A stretch of DNA of 6,500 nucleotides from Desulfobacteraceae bacterium UBA5616 (GCA_002423615.1 DIKO01000054.1:4983-11482); one strand, 5' to 3'. Shown: positions 1 through 6,352, counted from the first letter of the stretch. The notes: generated by a model from the sequence alone, not told the origin. Numbers and translations: made by a program.

Positions 1-2
1 TC

Positions 3-1121
3 CATTGCAATGACTGGATGACGGGTCTGATCCCCGCCGTTGCACGGCAGATGGGAATTCCCTGCCTCTTTACCATTCACAATATCCACACGGTGAAAAG
101 CACCCTTTCGGAGATCGAAAACAAAGGGATAGACGCACAGGCATTCTGGCAGCATTTGTATTTCGAGCACATTCCCGACGGCTATTGGAATTCAAGGCAC
201 GACAACCCCATTGACTTTCTGTTGAGCGGAATTTTTGCCGCCCATTTCGTCAACACGGTGAGTCCGAATTTTTTAAAAGAAATTATCGATGGCCGTCATG
301 CCTTTATCGATGAAAAACTGAAACAGGAATTGTCCAACAAATACTACGCCGGGTGTGCCTTCGGCATCCTGAACAGCCCTGACCCGGGGTTTAATCCCGG
401 AACCGATAAACGCCTGGCCTTTAATTACGGGCCACCGGACCATGCCGCCGCGAAGAAAAAAAACAAGGTGGTGCTTCAAAAGATGCTGGCTCTGGTGGAA
501 GATGAAAACGCCCCGGTATTTTTCTGGCCGTCCCGTCTGGATCCCATCCAGAAAGGATGCCGGCTTTTAGCAGACATTCTGTACACGGTGATTTCGAAAT
601 TCTGGGAAGATACCCTCCAAATCATTTTCGTGGCGAACGGCGATTTTCAGAGTATATTCTGGGATATTCTGAATTTTCACAAATTTTACGACCGCGTGGC
701 CATCTGCGATTTTGATGAAAATCTAGAGCATTTGGCCTACGGGGCTTCCGATTTTATTCTGATGCCTTCCCGGTTCGAGCCCTGCGGACTGCCTCAAATG
801 ATCGCTCCCATTTACGGCGCTTTGCCCGTGGCCTACGACACGGGCGGAATCCATGATACCATTTCCCATATGGATTGGGAAAATAATGCCGGGAACGGAT
901 TTCTCTTTGAAACCCACGATGCGGGCGGATTGTTATGGGCCATGGAACAGGCCATGGGATTTTTCAAATTGCCTCCCCATGTTAAGGAAGCCCAGATCGA
1001 GCGGGTGATGATTGAGAGCGCTTCGGTTTTCAATCATTCCGTAACGGCCAGGCAGTATATTGATCTTTATGAGAAAATGTTGAAAAGGCCCCTCGTCTCC
1101 ACCCCTGAATCCGGGGCATAG
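3..1121 (+). CDS. glgA: Glycogen/starch synthase, GT5 family, 5'-truncated by window edge
   Basis: Transfers glucose from ADP- or UDP-glucose to the non-reducing end of alpha-1,4-glucan in the cytoplasm. The reading frame is open to the left edge: the first visible residues are HCNDWMTGLIPA, the conserved family segment, so the ATG at 18 is internal and not the start. 372 residues are visible; against about 480 for bacterial GlgA, roughly 110-130 are missing, including the N-terminal KxGG donor-binding loop. Seen in order (numbering from position 3): the IHN motif near residue 27, VNTVSP near residue 85, GILNSPDPGFNP for the linker, SRLDPIQKG with Arg178 and Lys184 (donor phosphate contacts in the family), and SRFEPCGLPQ with the conserved Glu259 followed by a TGG loop. 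The Arg-Lys spacing is one residue longer than in the E. coli-type SRLTxQKG motif, suggesting a separate GT5 subgroup. The branching enzyme follows 70 bases downstream. Family is certain; donor nucleotide is not determined. Confidence 0.93.
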   Translation, partial: HCNDWMTGLIPAVARQMGIPCLFTIHNIHTVKSTLSEIENKGIDAQAFWQHLYFEHIPDGYWNSRHDNPIDFLLSGIFAAHFVNTVSPNFLKEIIDGRHAFIDEKLKQELSNKYYAGCAFGILNSPDPGFNPGTDKRLAFNYGPPDHAAAKKKNKVVLQKMLALVEDENAPVFFWPSRLDPIQKGCRLLADILYTVISKFWEDTLQIIFVANGDFQSIFWDILNFHKFYDRVAICDFDENLEHLAYGASDFILMPSRFEPCGLPQMIAPIYGALPVAYDTGGIHDTISHMDWENNAGNGFLFETHDAGGLLWAMEQAMGFFKLPPHVKEAQIERVMIESASVFNHSVTARQYIDLYEKMLKRPLVSTPESGA

Positions 1122-1191
1122 AGGTGTGCACCGGCTGAATTTTTATGTGAAAGACTTCCCCTTACAGTAAAGAAAGAAGGGCGCGATCACG

Positions 1192-3201
1192 ATGTTTACA
1201 TTTGTGGATAATGATCCTTATCTGGAAACCTACAGGGACATTATTCTAAATAGGCGGGAAAAACTTTTAGAAAAAAAGAACGAGATCTTGAGGGGCGGGA
1301 TCAGTCTTCCGGAATTTGCTTCCGGTCATGAATATTTCGGGCTTCACTTCCGGGAGGATCATTGGATATTCAGGGAATGGGCTCCGAATGCGACGCATAT
1401 TTACATCATCGGGGACATGACATCCTGGACGGAGCAAAAAGAATTTTCCCTGACCCGGATCGGTGAAGAGGGAGTATGGGAAATCCGGTTGCCGTCCGCC
1501 ATGATCAACCATGGAAATCTCTACCGGTTGAAGATCCACTGGAAAGACGGGTGCGGGGACCGTATTCCGGCTTATGCCAGGAGAGTGGTGCAGGATCCCT
1601 CGACGCTGATTTTTAACGCACAGGTATGGCGTCCTGAAAAACCGCATGAATGGACAAACCACCGCTACGTGCGCCCCGAAGAGCCGCCCATAATTTACGA
1701 GGCCCATGTGGGCATGGCGCAGGAAAGGGAAAAGGTGGGGACGTTCGGAGAATTTACAAAATACGTCCTTCCCCGGATCGCCCGGGCCGGATACAATACG
1801 CTTCAGCTCATGGCGGTCCAGGAGCATCCCTACTACGCATCCTTCGGTTATCAGGTTTCCAGCTTTTTCGCGCCCTCTTTCCGTTTTGGAACCCCTGAAG
1901 AATTAAAGGAACTCGTGGATGCCGCCCACGGGCTGGGAATTGCCGTGGTCATGGATATGGTCCATTCCCATTCGGTATTGAATGAGGTGGAGGGGCTAAG
2001 TCTTTTTGACGGGACCGGTTACCAGTATTTTCATGAAGGGGTCAGAGGATTTCATGACGCATGGAATTCCCGATGCTTTGATTACGCCAAACCCCAGGTA
2101 CTGCATTTCCTGTTGTCCAACTGCCGCTTCTGGCTGGACGAATATCGATTCGACGGGTTTCGGTTCGACGGCGTCACCAGCATGATCTATCATCACCGGG
2201 GAATGGGAAAAGCCTTTACCACCTACGGAGATTATTTCGACGAAACCGTGGACGAGGATGCCCTGGTCTACCTCACCCTGGCAAACCGGCTGATCCATCA
2301 CCTGCGTCCGGACGCCGTCACCATCGCCGAGGATGTCAGCGGAATGCCGGGGCTGGCGGTTCCCGCATCTGACGGCGGCGTGGGATTTGACTACCGGTTT
2401 GCCATGGGAATCCCGGATTACTGGATCCGGCTGGTCAAGGACATCCCGGATGAAGACTGGTCCATGGAACATCTCTGGTATGAATTGAACAACAGACGGA
2501 AGGATGAAAAAACGATCAGTTACGCCGAGTCTCATGATCAGGCCCTGGTGGGAGACCAGACCCTCATATGGAGAGTCATCGGATCAGCCATGTACGACCA
2601 CATGTCCGTTCAGGACGACGATTTCAGGGTGAACCGGGGGGTTTCCCTCCATAAAATGATCCGGCTCATTACCCTTGCCACCGCCGGAAACGGTTATCTG
2701 AACTTCATGGGCAATGAATTCGGGCATCCGGAATGGATCGATTTCCCCAGGCCGGGCAATGATTGGTCCTACCGGTATGCCAGGCGTCAATGGCGTCTGG
2801 CGGATGACACCGGCCTCAAATATCATTTTTTGGCTGAATTCGATCGGGATATGATCCGCCTGGCCAGGGAATCCGGCTTCCTTAAAAATTCTGAAGCCAG
2901 GTTGATCATGGTAAATTCGGGGGAGAAAACCCTGGTGTTCATGAGGAAGAATTTGCTGTTTGCTTTTAATTTTCATCATGAGAGGTCCTATGCAAACTAC
3001 CGGGTCGGGGCCCCGCCGGGGAAATACAGACTGATCATGGACACCGATGACCGGAAATACGCCGGTCACGGCCGATTAACGCCGGGACAGGAGCACCTGA
3101 CCCTGTACGGACGGACAGGGAAAAAAGAATATCACTGGTTAAGCATCTACCTGCCTGCCCGCAGTGCGCTGGTCCTCCGATTCGAAAACGGGAGTTCCTG
3201 A
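1192..3201 (+). CDS. glgB: 1,4-alpha-glucan branching enzyme, eukaryotic-type (GH13_8-like)
   Basis: Cuts an alpha-1,4-glucan chain and rejoins it through an alpha-1,6 bond, creating glycogen branches. The 669-residue protein has an N-terminal helical stretch, a CBM48-type beta domain (about residues 48-140, with REWAPNA at 61-67 and GDMTSW at 74-79), a GH13 barrel (about 165-570) and a C-terminal beta domain (about 575-665). The GH13 signatures are complete: DMVHSH with Asp255 and His260, GFRFDGVTSM with nucleophile Asp326, AEDVSG with acid/base Glu380, and ESHDQ with Asp449. Many stretches (YYASFGYQ, GTPEELKELVD, FDGVTSMIYHH, LNFMGNEFGHPEW) match what I remember of human GBE1 and yeast Glc3 far better than E. 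coli GlgB, and the length fits human GBE1 (about 700) too. The start ATG has an AGAAGG ribosome site at 1175-1180, 11 bases away. It sits directly after the synthase, so the two probably share a transcript. All catalytic residues are present, so it should be active. Confidence 0.96.
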   Translation: MFTFVDNDPYLETYRDIILNRREKLLEKKNEILRGGISLPEFASGHEYFGLHFREDHWIFREWAPNATHIYIIGDMTSWTEQKEFSLTRIGEEGVWEIRLPSAMINHGNLYRLKIHWKDGCGDRIPAYARRVVQDPSTLIFNAQVWRPEKPHEWTNHRYVRPEEPPIIYEAHVGMAQEREKVGTFGEFTKYVLPRIARAGYNTLQLMAVQEHPYYASFGYQVSSFFAPSFRFGTPEELKELVDAAHGLGIAVVMDMVHSHSVLNEVEGLSLFDGTGYQYFHEGVRGFHDAWNSRCFDYAKPQVLHFLLSNCRFWLDEYRFDGFRFDGVTSMIYHHRGMGKAFTTYGDYFDETVDEDALVYLTLANRLIHHLRPDAVTIAEDVSGMPGLAVPASDGGVGFDYRFAMGIPDYWIRLVKDIPDEDWSMEHLWYELNNRRKDEKTISYAESHDQALVGDQTLIWRVIGSAMYDHMSVQDDDFRVNRGVSLHKMIRLITLATAGNGYLNFMGNEFGHPEWIDFPRPGNDWSYRYARRQWRLADDTGLKYHFLAEFDRDMIRLARESGFLKNSEARLIMVNSGEKTLVFMRKNLLFAFNFHHERSYANYRVGAPPGKYRLIMDTDDRKYAGHGRLTPGQEHLTLYGRTGKKEYHWLSIYLPARSALVLRFENGSS

Positions 3202-3210
3202 ATCCAGGAA
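3195..3210 (+). other. Small perfect hairpin across the branching-enzyme stop codon
   Basis: TTCCTG at 3195-3200 pairs perfectly with CAGGAA at 3205-3210 around a 4-base loop, and the TGA stop (3199-3201) lies inside it. No T-run follows, so it does not look like an intrinsic terminator. It could slow 3'-exonuclease decay of the upstream message, or be chance. Confidence 0.3.
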
Positions 3211-3229
3211 GCCCGGCAATGTTTCGTAC

Positions 3230-3276
3230 CTCCTTTTGTGGGCACACCCGTCGTCGTCATGCGGGACGCAAAGGAG
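3230..3276 (+). repeat. Imperfect inverted repeat between branching enzyme and CBS-ACT gene
   Basis: CTCCTTTTG at 3230-3238 faces CAAAGGAG at 3269-3276 (one base bulged), with an inner CCCG/CGGG pair at 3247-3250 and 3262-3265. This is the main structure in the 130-base gap before the CBS-ACT gene. It lacks a downstream T-run, so it is not a classical terminator. The right arm contains an AAGGAG that would be a good ribosome site, but no suitable start codon opening a long frame follows it. An mRNA-stability or attenuation role is possible but unproven. Confidence 0.35.
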
Positions 3277-3331
3277 AAGTGAAAATCCTGCAAAACGCCT
3301 TAAACGGATTCTTATCGAGAAAGGAATAGTC

Positions 3332-4000
3332 ATGTTCGTCAGTAAATCAATGACCCGAAACGTCATCACCGTCACCCCGGAAGACAGTATTCTCTCCTGT
3401 CAGGAAAAGATGGCCCAACACAAGATCCGCCATCTTCCCGTTGTGGATGGACACAATAAGCTGGTGAGCATGATATCCGACCGGGACATCCGAAGCGCCC
3501 TGCCGGATACGGTTCTTAAAATCCTCGACTGCTCCGAAAAAGATGAAAAAGCCATTCGCCGGCTTAAAGTCGCCGATGTCATGAAGCCGAACCCCATCTG
3601 CATCACCTCCCACGATACCATCCAGGATGCCCTGTTGATCATCTGGAGAGAGAAAATCGGCGCCGTTCCCGTGGTGGATGAAGAGAATACTTTGAGAGGC
3701 ATTCTCTCGACCCGGGACCTCCTCCGGGCCTTTATCAGTGTCCTGGGCATCGGAGAACCCGGGGCGCTTCTGGGAATCCTCGTGGAAAACAAGCAGGGGC
3801 AGTTGAAAAAAATCGTTGACATCATCACTGAGGAAAAGATTTCAACAGGAAGCATTCTGGTAGCCCGGCACTGGGAAGACGACAAACGGGCCATATTCCC
3901 CTATCTGATGTCCCAGAATATCATCCGGGTTAAGGAAAGACTCCGGGAATCGGGGTTTGAGTTGATCAATCCCCTTGACTGGTACATCGATCAGATATAG
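3332..4000 (+). CDS. CBS-pair plus ACT-domain protein, AcuB-like
   Basis: A 222-residue soluble protein with no catalytic domain. CBS domain 1 spans about residues 5-55 (IRHLPVVD at 32-39, SDRDIR at 49-54), CBS domain 2 about 82-134 (VPVVDEENTLRGILSTRDLL at 112-131), and an ACT-type region about 141-212 (LLGILVENKQGQLKKIVDII, then the strand STGSILVAR). CBS-CBS-ACT is the order in the AcuB family; CBS pairs usually bind AMP, ATP or SAM, and ACT domains often bind small ligands, so a sensor or regulator role is the natural inference. The frame is open upstream to 3164, inside the branching-enzyme gene, but the ATG at 3332 is preferred: the CBS fold begins right after it and AAAGGA (3320-3325) stands six bases before it. 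It is 130 bases from the branching enzyme, so co-transcription is plausible but unproven. Partner and ligand are unknown; acetoin metabolism should not be assumed from the AcuB name. Confidence 0.88.
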   Translation: MFVSKSMTRNVITVTPEDSILSCQEKMAQHKIRHLPVVDGHNKLVSMISDRDIRSALPDTVLKILDCSEKDEKAIRRLKVADVMKPNPICITSHDTIQDALLIIWREKIGAVPVVDEENTLRGILSTRDLLRAFISVLGIGEPGALLGILVENKQGQLKKIVDIITEEKISTGSILVARHWEDDKRAIFPYLMSQNIIRVKERLRESGFELINPLDWYIDQI

Positions 4001-4011
4001 GGCGCACGCTG

Positions 4012-4401
4012 TTATCCAGCCAGGGCTCGCAGCGCTTCCACCATCTCCGCCTTTGTCGATCCCGAACCAAATACCGCCGCCACGCCCATTTCTATCAATT
4101 GGGTCTCGTCTTTCGGTGTAATGACGGACCCGCCGACGACGATCGGGATGTTCGCATTGTACTGTTTGACGAGATCGAGGAGCTCCGGCATGAAGTGCAG
4201 GTATTCCCAGGAATGGCATGAAATGCCGATGACATCAACGCCTTCCTCGATGCCCGCCACAACCATTTTTTTCGGCGTGTTGAACCGGCCCACATACACC
4301 ACCTCCATACCGGCGTCCATGAGCATCCGGGATACGGAAAGTGCGCCCACTTCGTGCTGGTCCATACCCATGGTACCGATCAGTATTTTTATCCTTTTCA
4401 T
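4012..4401 (-). CDS. Cobalamin-binding subunit of an acyl-CoA mutase
   Basis: A 129-residue stand-alone B12-binding (Rossmann-like) domain that should carry adenosylcobalamin to the neighbouring mutase large subunit. The diagnostic DxHxxG motif is present as DQHEVG, with Asp14, His16 (the expected lower axial cobalt ligand) and Gly19. Further family marks are GMEVVYVG at 31-38, VDVIGIS at 55-61, VVGG at 88-91 and AAVFGSGS at 108-115. The second cobalamin motif, normally SxL in GLSSLSG, reads Ser61-Cys62-His63, so the usual Leu is His. Length matches the small subunits of two-chain mutases such as those for isobutyryl-CoA, 2-hydroxyisobutyryl-CoA or archaeal methylmalonyl-CoA. It begins 25 bases after the large subunit stop, with GGCGGGAG just before ATG as ribosome site, so it is the second gene of that operon. 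Its 3' end faces the CBS-ACT gene across 11 bases. Corrinoid methyltransferase domains share the motif, but the partner gene argues for a mutase. Confidence 0.92.
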   Translation of the reverse strand: MKRIKILIGTMGMDQHEVGALSVSRMLMDAGMEVVYVGRFNTPKKMVVAGIEEGVDVIGISCHSWEYLHFMPELLDLVKQYNANIPIVVGGSVITPKDETQLIEMGVAAVFGSGSTKAEMVEALRALAG

Positions 4402-4426
4402 ATTCTCCCGCCTTTCCTGCCCCGGC

Positions 4427-6025
4427 TCATATCATGGGCTCGACCAGTCCGTGGGGGTCGTAAGGATAGTCATAGGCCATCCGCAGGACTCCTGCAATCT
4501 CCCCGCAGGTTGCTCCGGCGGACAAAGCATCCATGATGGGCCAGGTCAGGTTCTCATCAGGGGTTCGGGCTCCGGCATGGCAGTTCAGGAGGGCCTGCCG
4601 GACCCCTTCCCGGTCCCGGTTTCTTTTATATTCCGCAATAACTTCGATATGTTCCTTGAACGGCTGTATTTTCGCCTCGGAAACGTCTTTCAGAAGGGTG
4701 TCTTCTTCCCCCGGAATCCGGAAACAGTTCAACCCCACCTTGGGAAGACGACCCTCTTCAACTTCCCTGCCATATCGGTTCATGGCATTGTCGAAGAAGG
4801 TTTTAAACCAGCCGTTTTCGGACAAATGAACAGGGTCTCCCTTGGATTCAATGTCCATCACCATTTCCCAGATCCGCTTTTCCATTTCGTTGGTCAATGA
4901 TTCCACGTAATACGACCCCGCCAGCGGATCCGCCACCCGGGTAACATTGGTTTCAAGCCCGATGATCTGCTGGGTCCGCAACCCGACCCTGTGGGATTCA
5001 GGCGTGGGGGTGCGAAAGGCTTCGTCAAAGGCCGAAATCTCAACAGCCTGGACCCCTCCCAGAACCAGGGAAAGGGCCTGGAGAGTTCCCCGGACAATGT
5101 TGTTAGGCGGCTGCTGAGGGGTAAGGGACAGGCCCGAGGTGTGGCTGGTGATGACCGGCGCCAAGGAACGTGGGTCCCCGGCTTTGAACTCTTCTTTCAT
5201 CATCCGTGAAAACAGCCGCCGTGTGGCCCGGATTTTAGCGATCTCTTCGAAAAAATCCATACCGCAGTCCACCAGAATGGCGATTCTCGGTGCAAAACTG
5301 TCGATGTCCATCCCCCGCCTTAAAAGGTCCTTTACAATATATCGAATCTCGACAAACCCCAGCGCCATTTCCTCCACCGCTGTCAGGCCGGCTTCGCAGG
5401 GAAAATACGTATCTTCCACAAAGGAATGAAATTTCGGCAGGGTTTGCGTGCAGAAGGCGATGCAGTCCGAAGCCAGGCGGACCCGTAATTTCACCGGCAT
5501 GTGAGTGGCATACCCGCAGGGTTCTCCGTAAAAAGGGCCCTGAATCACCGATCCCCTGAGTTTTTCAGGAGGAACATTGTTTTTCTTGGCCACCAGATAG
5601 AGGGCCGCCGCCGTAAAAACGGCAGGGGTGGAATTGGACAGGGTCACGCTGTCCAATGGAAGACCTTCCCACAGATCCTCAAAATCCTTTAAACAGCAAA
5701 GCGACACCCCCTGGGTTCCAACGGCATGAACGGCCAGAGGGTGATCCGGATCAAGGAGGGCATTGGAGGGTGCATCCGCAATGACATCGATTCCGGTCTG
5801 GCCCTGGGAAAGCAGGTATTTCAATTGTTTGTTGGATGTTCTGGCGTCTCCTTCGCCGGACAGTTCCCGCTGAATCCATCCCCAGGAACCTACGGGACGG
5901 ATTCCCCGGGTATAGGGGTAAACGCCGGGATCACCCAGTTGTTTTTTATAATCCTGGTCCTCGATGTCTTCGGGGGTGTAAACTGGTTTGATGGGAATTC
6001 CCGATCGCGTGAAATGGCCTGACAT
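4427..6025 (-). CDS. Divergent methylmalonyl-CoA-mutase-family large subunit, substrate unknown
   Basis: The TIM-barrel (substrate-binding) subunit of a B12-dependent acyl-CoA mutase, 532 residues, the usual length for a large subunit without a fused B12 domain. Family hallmarks are strong: YPYTRG at 36-41, YLLSQGQTG at 70-78, DPDHPL at 92-97, FAPR at 244-247, FFEEIAKIRATRRL at 258-271, SLTPQQPPNNIVR at 300-312, AFDEAF at 332-337, LRTQQII at 349-355 and DPLAGSYYVESLT at 366-378. The substrate pocket differs from methylmalonyl-CoA mutase: the TMYRGRPW-like segment after TRG is GSWGWIQRE, and the SGYH segment is DTYFPCEAG, so by my alignment the active-site His is Phe208. Gln162 and Arg183 appear to be kept (equivalents of Gln197 and Arg207 of the P. 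shermanii enzyme). Start: the frame extends to a GTG at 6067 without a ribosome site, while the ATG at 6025 has AAGGAGAGA nine to twelve bases before it and gives the usual N-terminus. It is co-directional with the B12 subunit. Family is sure; the substrate is not. Confidence 0.92.
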   Translation of the reverse strand: MSGHFTRSGIPIKPVYTPEDIEDQDYKKQLGDPGVYPYTRGIRPVGSWGWIQRELSGEGDARTSNKQLKYLLSQGQTGIDVIADAPSNALLDPDHPLAVHAVGTQGVSLCCLKDFEDLWEGLPLDSVTLSNSTPAVFTAAALYLVAKKNNVPPEKLRGSVIQGPFYGEPCGYATHMPVKLRVRLASDCIAFCTQTLPKFHSFVEDTYFPCEAGLTAVEEMALGFVEIRYIVKDLLRRGMDIDSFAPRIAILVDCGMDFFEEIAKIRATRRLFSRMMKEEFKAGDPRSLAPVITSHTSGLSLTPQQPPNNIVRGTLQALSLVLGGVQAVEISAFDEAFRTPTPESHRVGLRTQQIIGLETNVTRVADPLAGSYYVESLTNEMEKRIWEMVMDIESKGDPVHLSENGWFKTFFDNAMNRYGREVEEGRLPKVGLNCFRIPGEEDTLLKDVSEAKIQPFKEHIEVIAEYKRNRDREGVRQALLNCHAGARTPDENLTWPIMDALSAGATCGEIAGVLRMAYDYPYDPHGLVEPMI

Positions 6026-6098
6026 GTCTCGTCTCTCCTTGTTTTGGGGAAATCGTCGCATCAGCACCGAATTTTTCCGGACCGTTGCGAATGCTGGC

Positions 6099-6119
6099 TC
6101 AGGCCCTTTTCAGGGCTGA
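6099..6119 (-). other. GAAA-tetraloop hairpin in the mutase leader
   Basis: On the minus strand GCCCT (6116-6112), loop GAAA, AGGGC (6107-6103) form a perfect 5-bp stem, extended by TCA/TGA with one bulged C to eight pairs. The GAAA loop is a stable GNRA tetraloop. It would lie at or near the 5' end of a transcript from the -10 at 6123-6131, where such hairpins can protect mRNA. No T-run follows on either strand, so it is not a terminator. Confidence 0.4.
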
Positions 6120-6122
6120 AAC

Positions 6123-6131
6123 ATCATAGCA
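6123..6131 (-). promoter_or_regulatory. Possible extended -10 promoter of the mutase operon
   Basis: Read on the minus strand this is TGCTATGAT, an extended -10 (TGn plus TATGAT, one mismatch to TATAAT). No good -35 hexamer stands 17 bases upstream (AAAAAT there). Transcription would begin near 6116, leaving a leader of about 90 bases before the ATG at 6025. Such motifs occur by chance, so the call is tentative. Confidence 0.3.
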
Positions 6132-6219
6132 TCATCCGGGTCCCGATTTTTATAGTGGAGCTGCGCGGTATGCCGAAATACAATGCCGGGTTTTGGGCGT
6201 TTCTCGACATAAAAGCAAA

Positions 6220-6277
6220 AAGGGATTTACGCCACCCTGCCATTTTGGAATCCCGGGTGGTAATGGGCGTATCCCTT
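6220..6277. repeat. Long imperfect hairpin
   Basis: AAGGGAT (6220-6226) pairs with ATCCCTT (6271-6277); after a two-base bulge ACGCC (6229-6233) pairs with GGCGT (6266-6270); further in, ACCC (6234-6237) can meet GGGT (6255-6258) across an internal loop. Together this makes a stem of about 16 pairs with interruptions. It could be a dispersed intergenic repeat unit, an RNA element or a regulatory site; only one copy lies in this window. Confidence 0.45.
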
Positions 6278-6352
6278 ACACTGGGATTCGGTTTCTGAGA
6301 ATTTAGGCCCAAAAAAAGCGTAATTAAATTGGCATAGAAGTAAAAAAAGACT

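Larger units (their letters stand above)
6026..6300. other. Intergenic region upstream of the mutase operon
   Basis: No convincing gene is seen here. A 62-codon minus-strand frame (6124-6312) has no recognisable domain and no good ribosome site, and is probably noise or a degenerate remnant. The stretch holds the ribosome site of the mutase large subunit, a possible minus-strand promoter and leader hairpin (6099-6131), and an imperfect hairpin at 6220-6277. I found no cobalamin riboswitch core and no tRNA. Confidence 0.6.

Noticed and set aside
1119..1150. Terminator after the glycogen synthase (CCCC/GGGG pair and GGTGTGCACC followed by a short T-run)
   Set aside because: Stems are only four pairs and the T-run is separated and short; the branching enzyme 70 bases on is likely co-transcribed.
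1267..1827. 186-codon minus-strand frame opposite the branching enzyme
   Set aside because: It lies wholly inside a gene with complete catalytic motifs, shows no domain, and is rich in Pro, His and Arg as expected of an antisense shadow.
1996..2535. 179-codon minus-strand frame opposite the branching enzyme
   Set aside because: Antisense to the GH13 catalytic region; no recognisable domain.
2584..3069. 161-codon minus-strand frame opposite the branching enzyme
   Set aside because: Antisense shadow with no domain or ribosome site support.
3164..3331. Upstream extension of the CBS-ACT protein from an ATG at 3164
   Set aside because: It would overlap the branching enzyme, adds residues with no CBS character, and lacks a ribosome site; the ATG at 3332 has one at the right distance.
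4007..4034. Stem CGCTG/CAGCG at the convergent junction as a bidirectional terminator
   Set aside because: Only five pairs with an 18-base loop and no T-run on either side.
4121..4900. 259-codon plus-strand frame opposite both mutase genes
   Set aside because: It runs antisense across two well-supported genes and their junction and has no family resemblance.
6026..6067. GTG start at 6067 for the mutase large subunit
   Set aside because: No ribosome site precedes it, and the ATG at 6025 has AAGGAG at good spacing and gives the normal family N-terminus.
6026..6220. Cobalamin riboswitch upstream of the mutase operon
   Set aside because: I looked for the conserved B12-box and receptor core on the minus strand and did not find them; the leader also seems too short.
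6124..6312. 62-codon minus-strand frame in the intergenic region
   Set aside because: No domain, no convincing ribosome site, and it crosses both the hairpin and the composition boundary.
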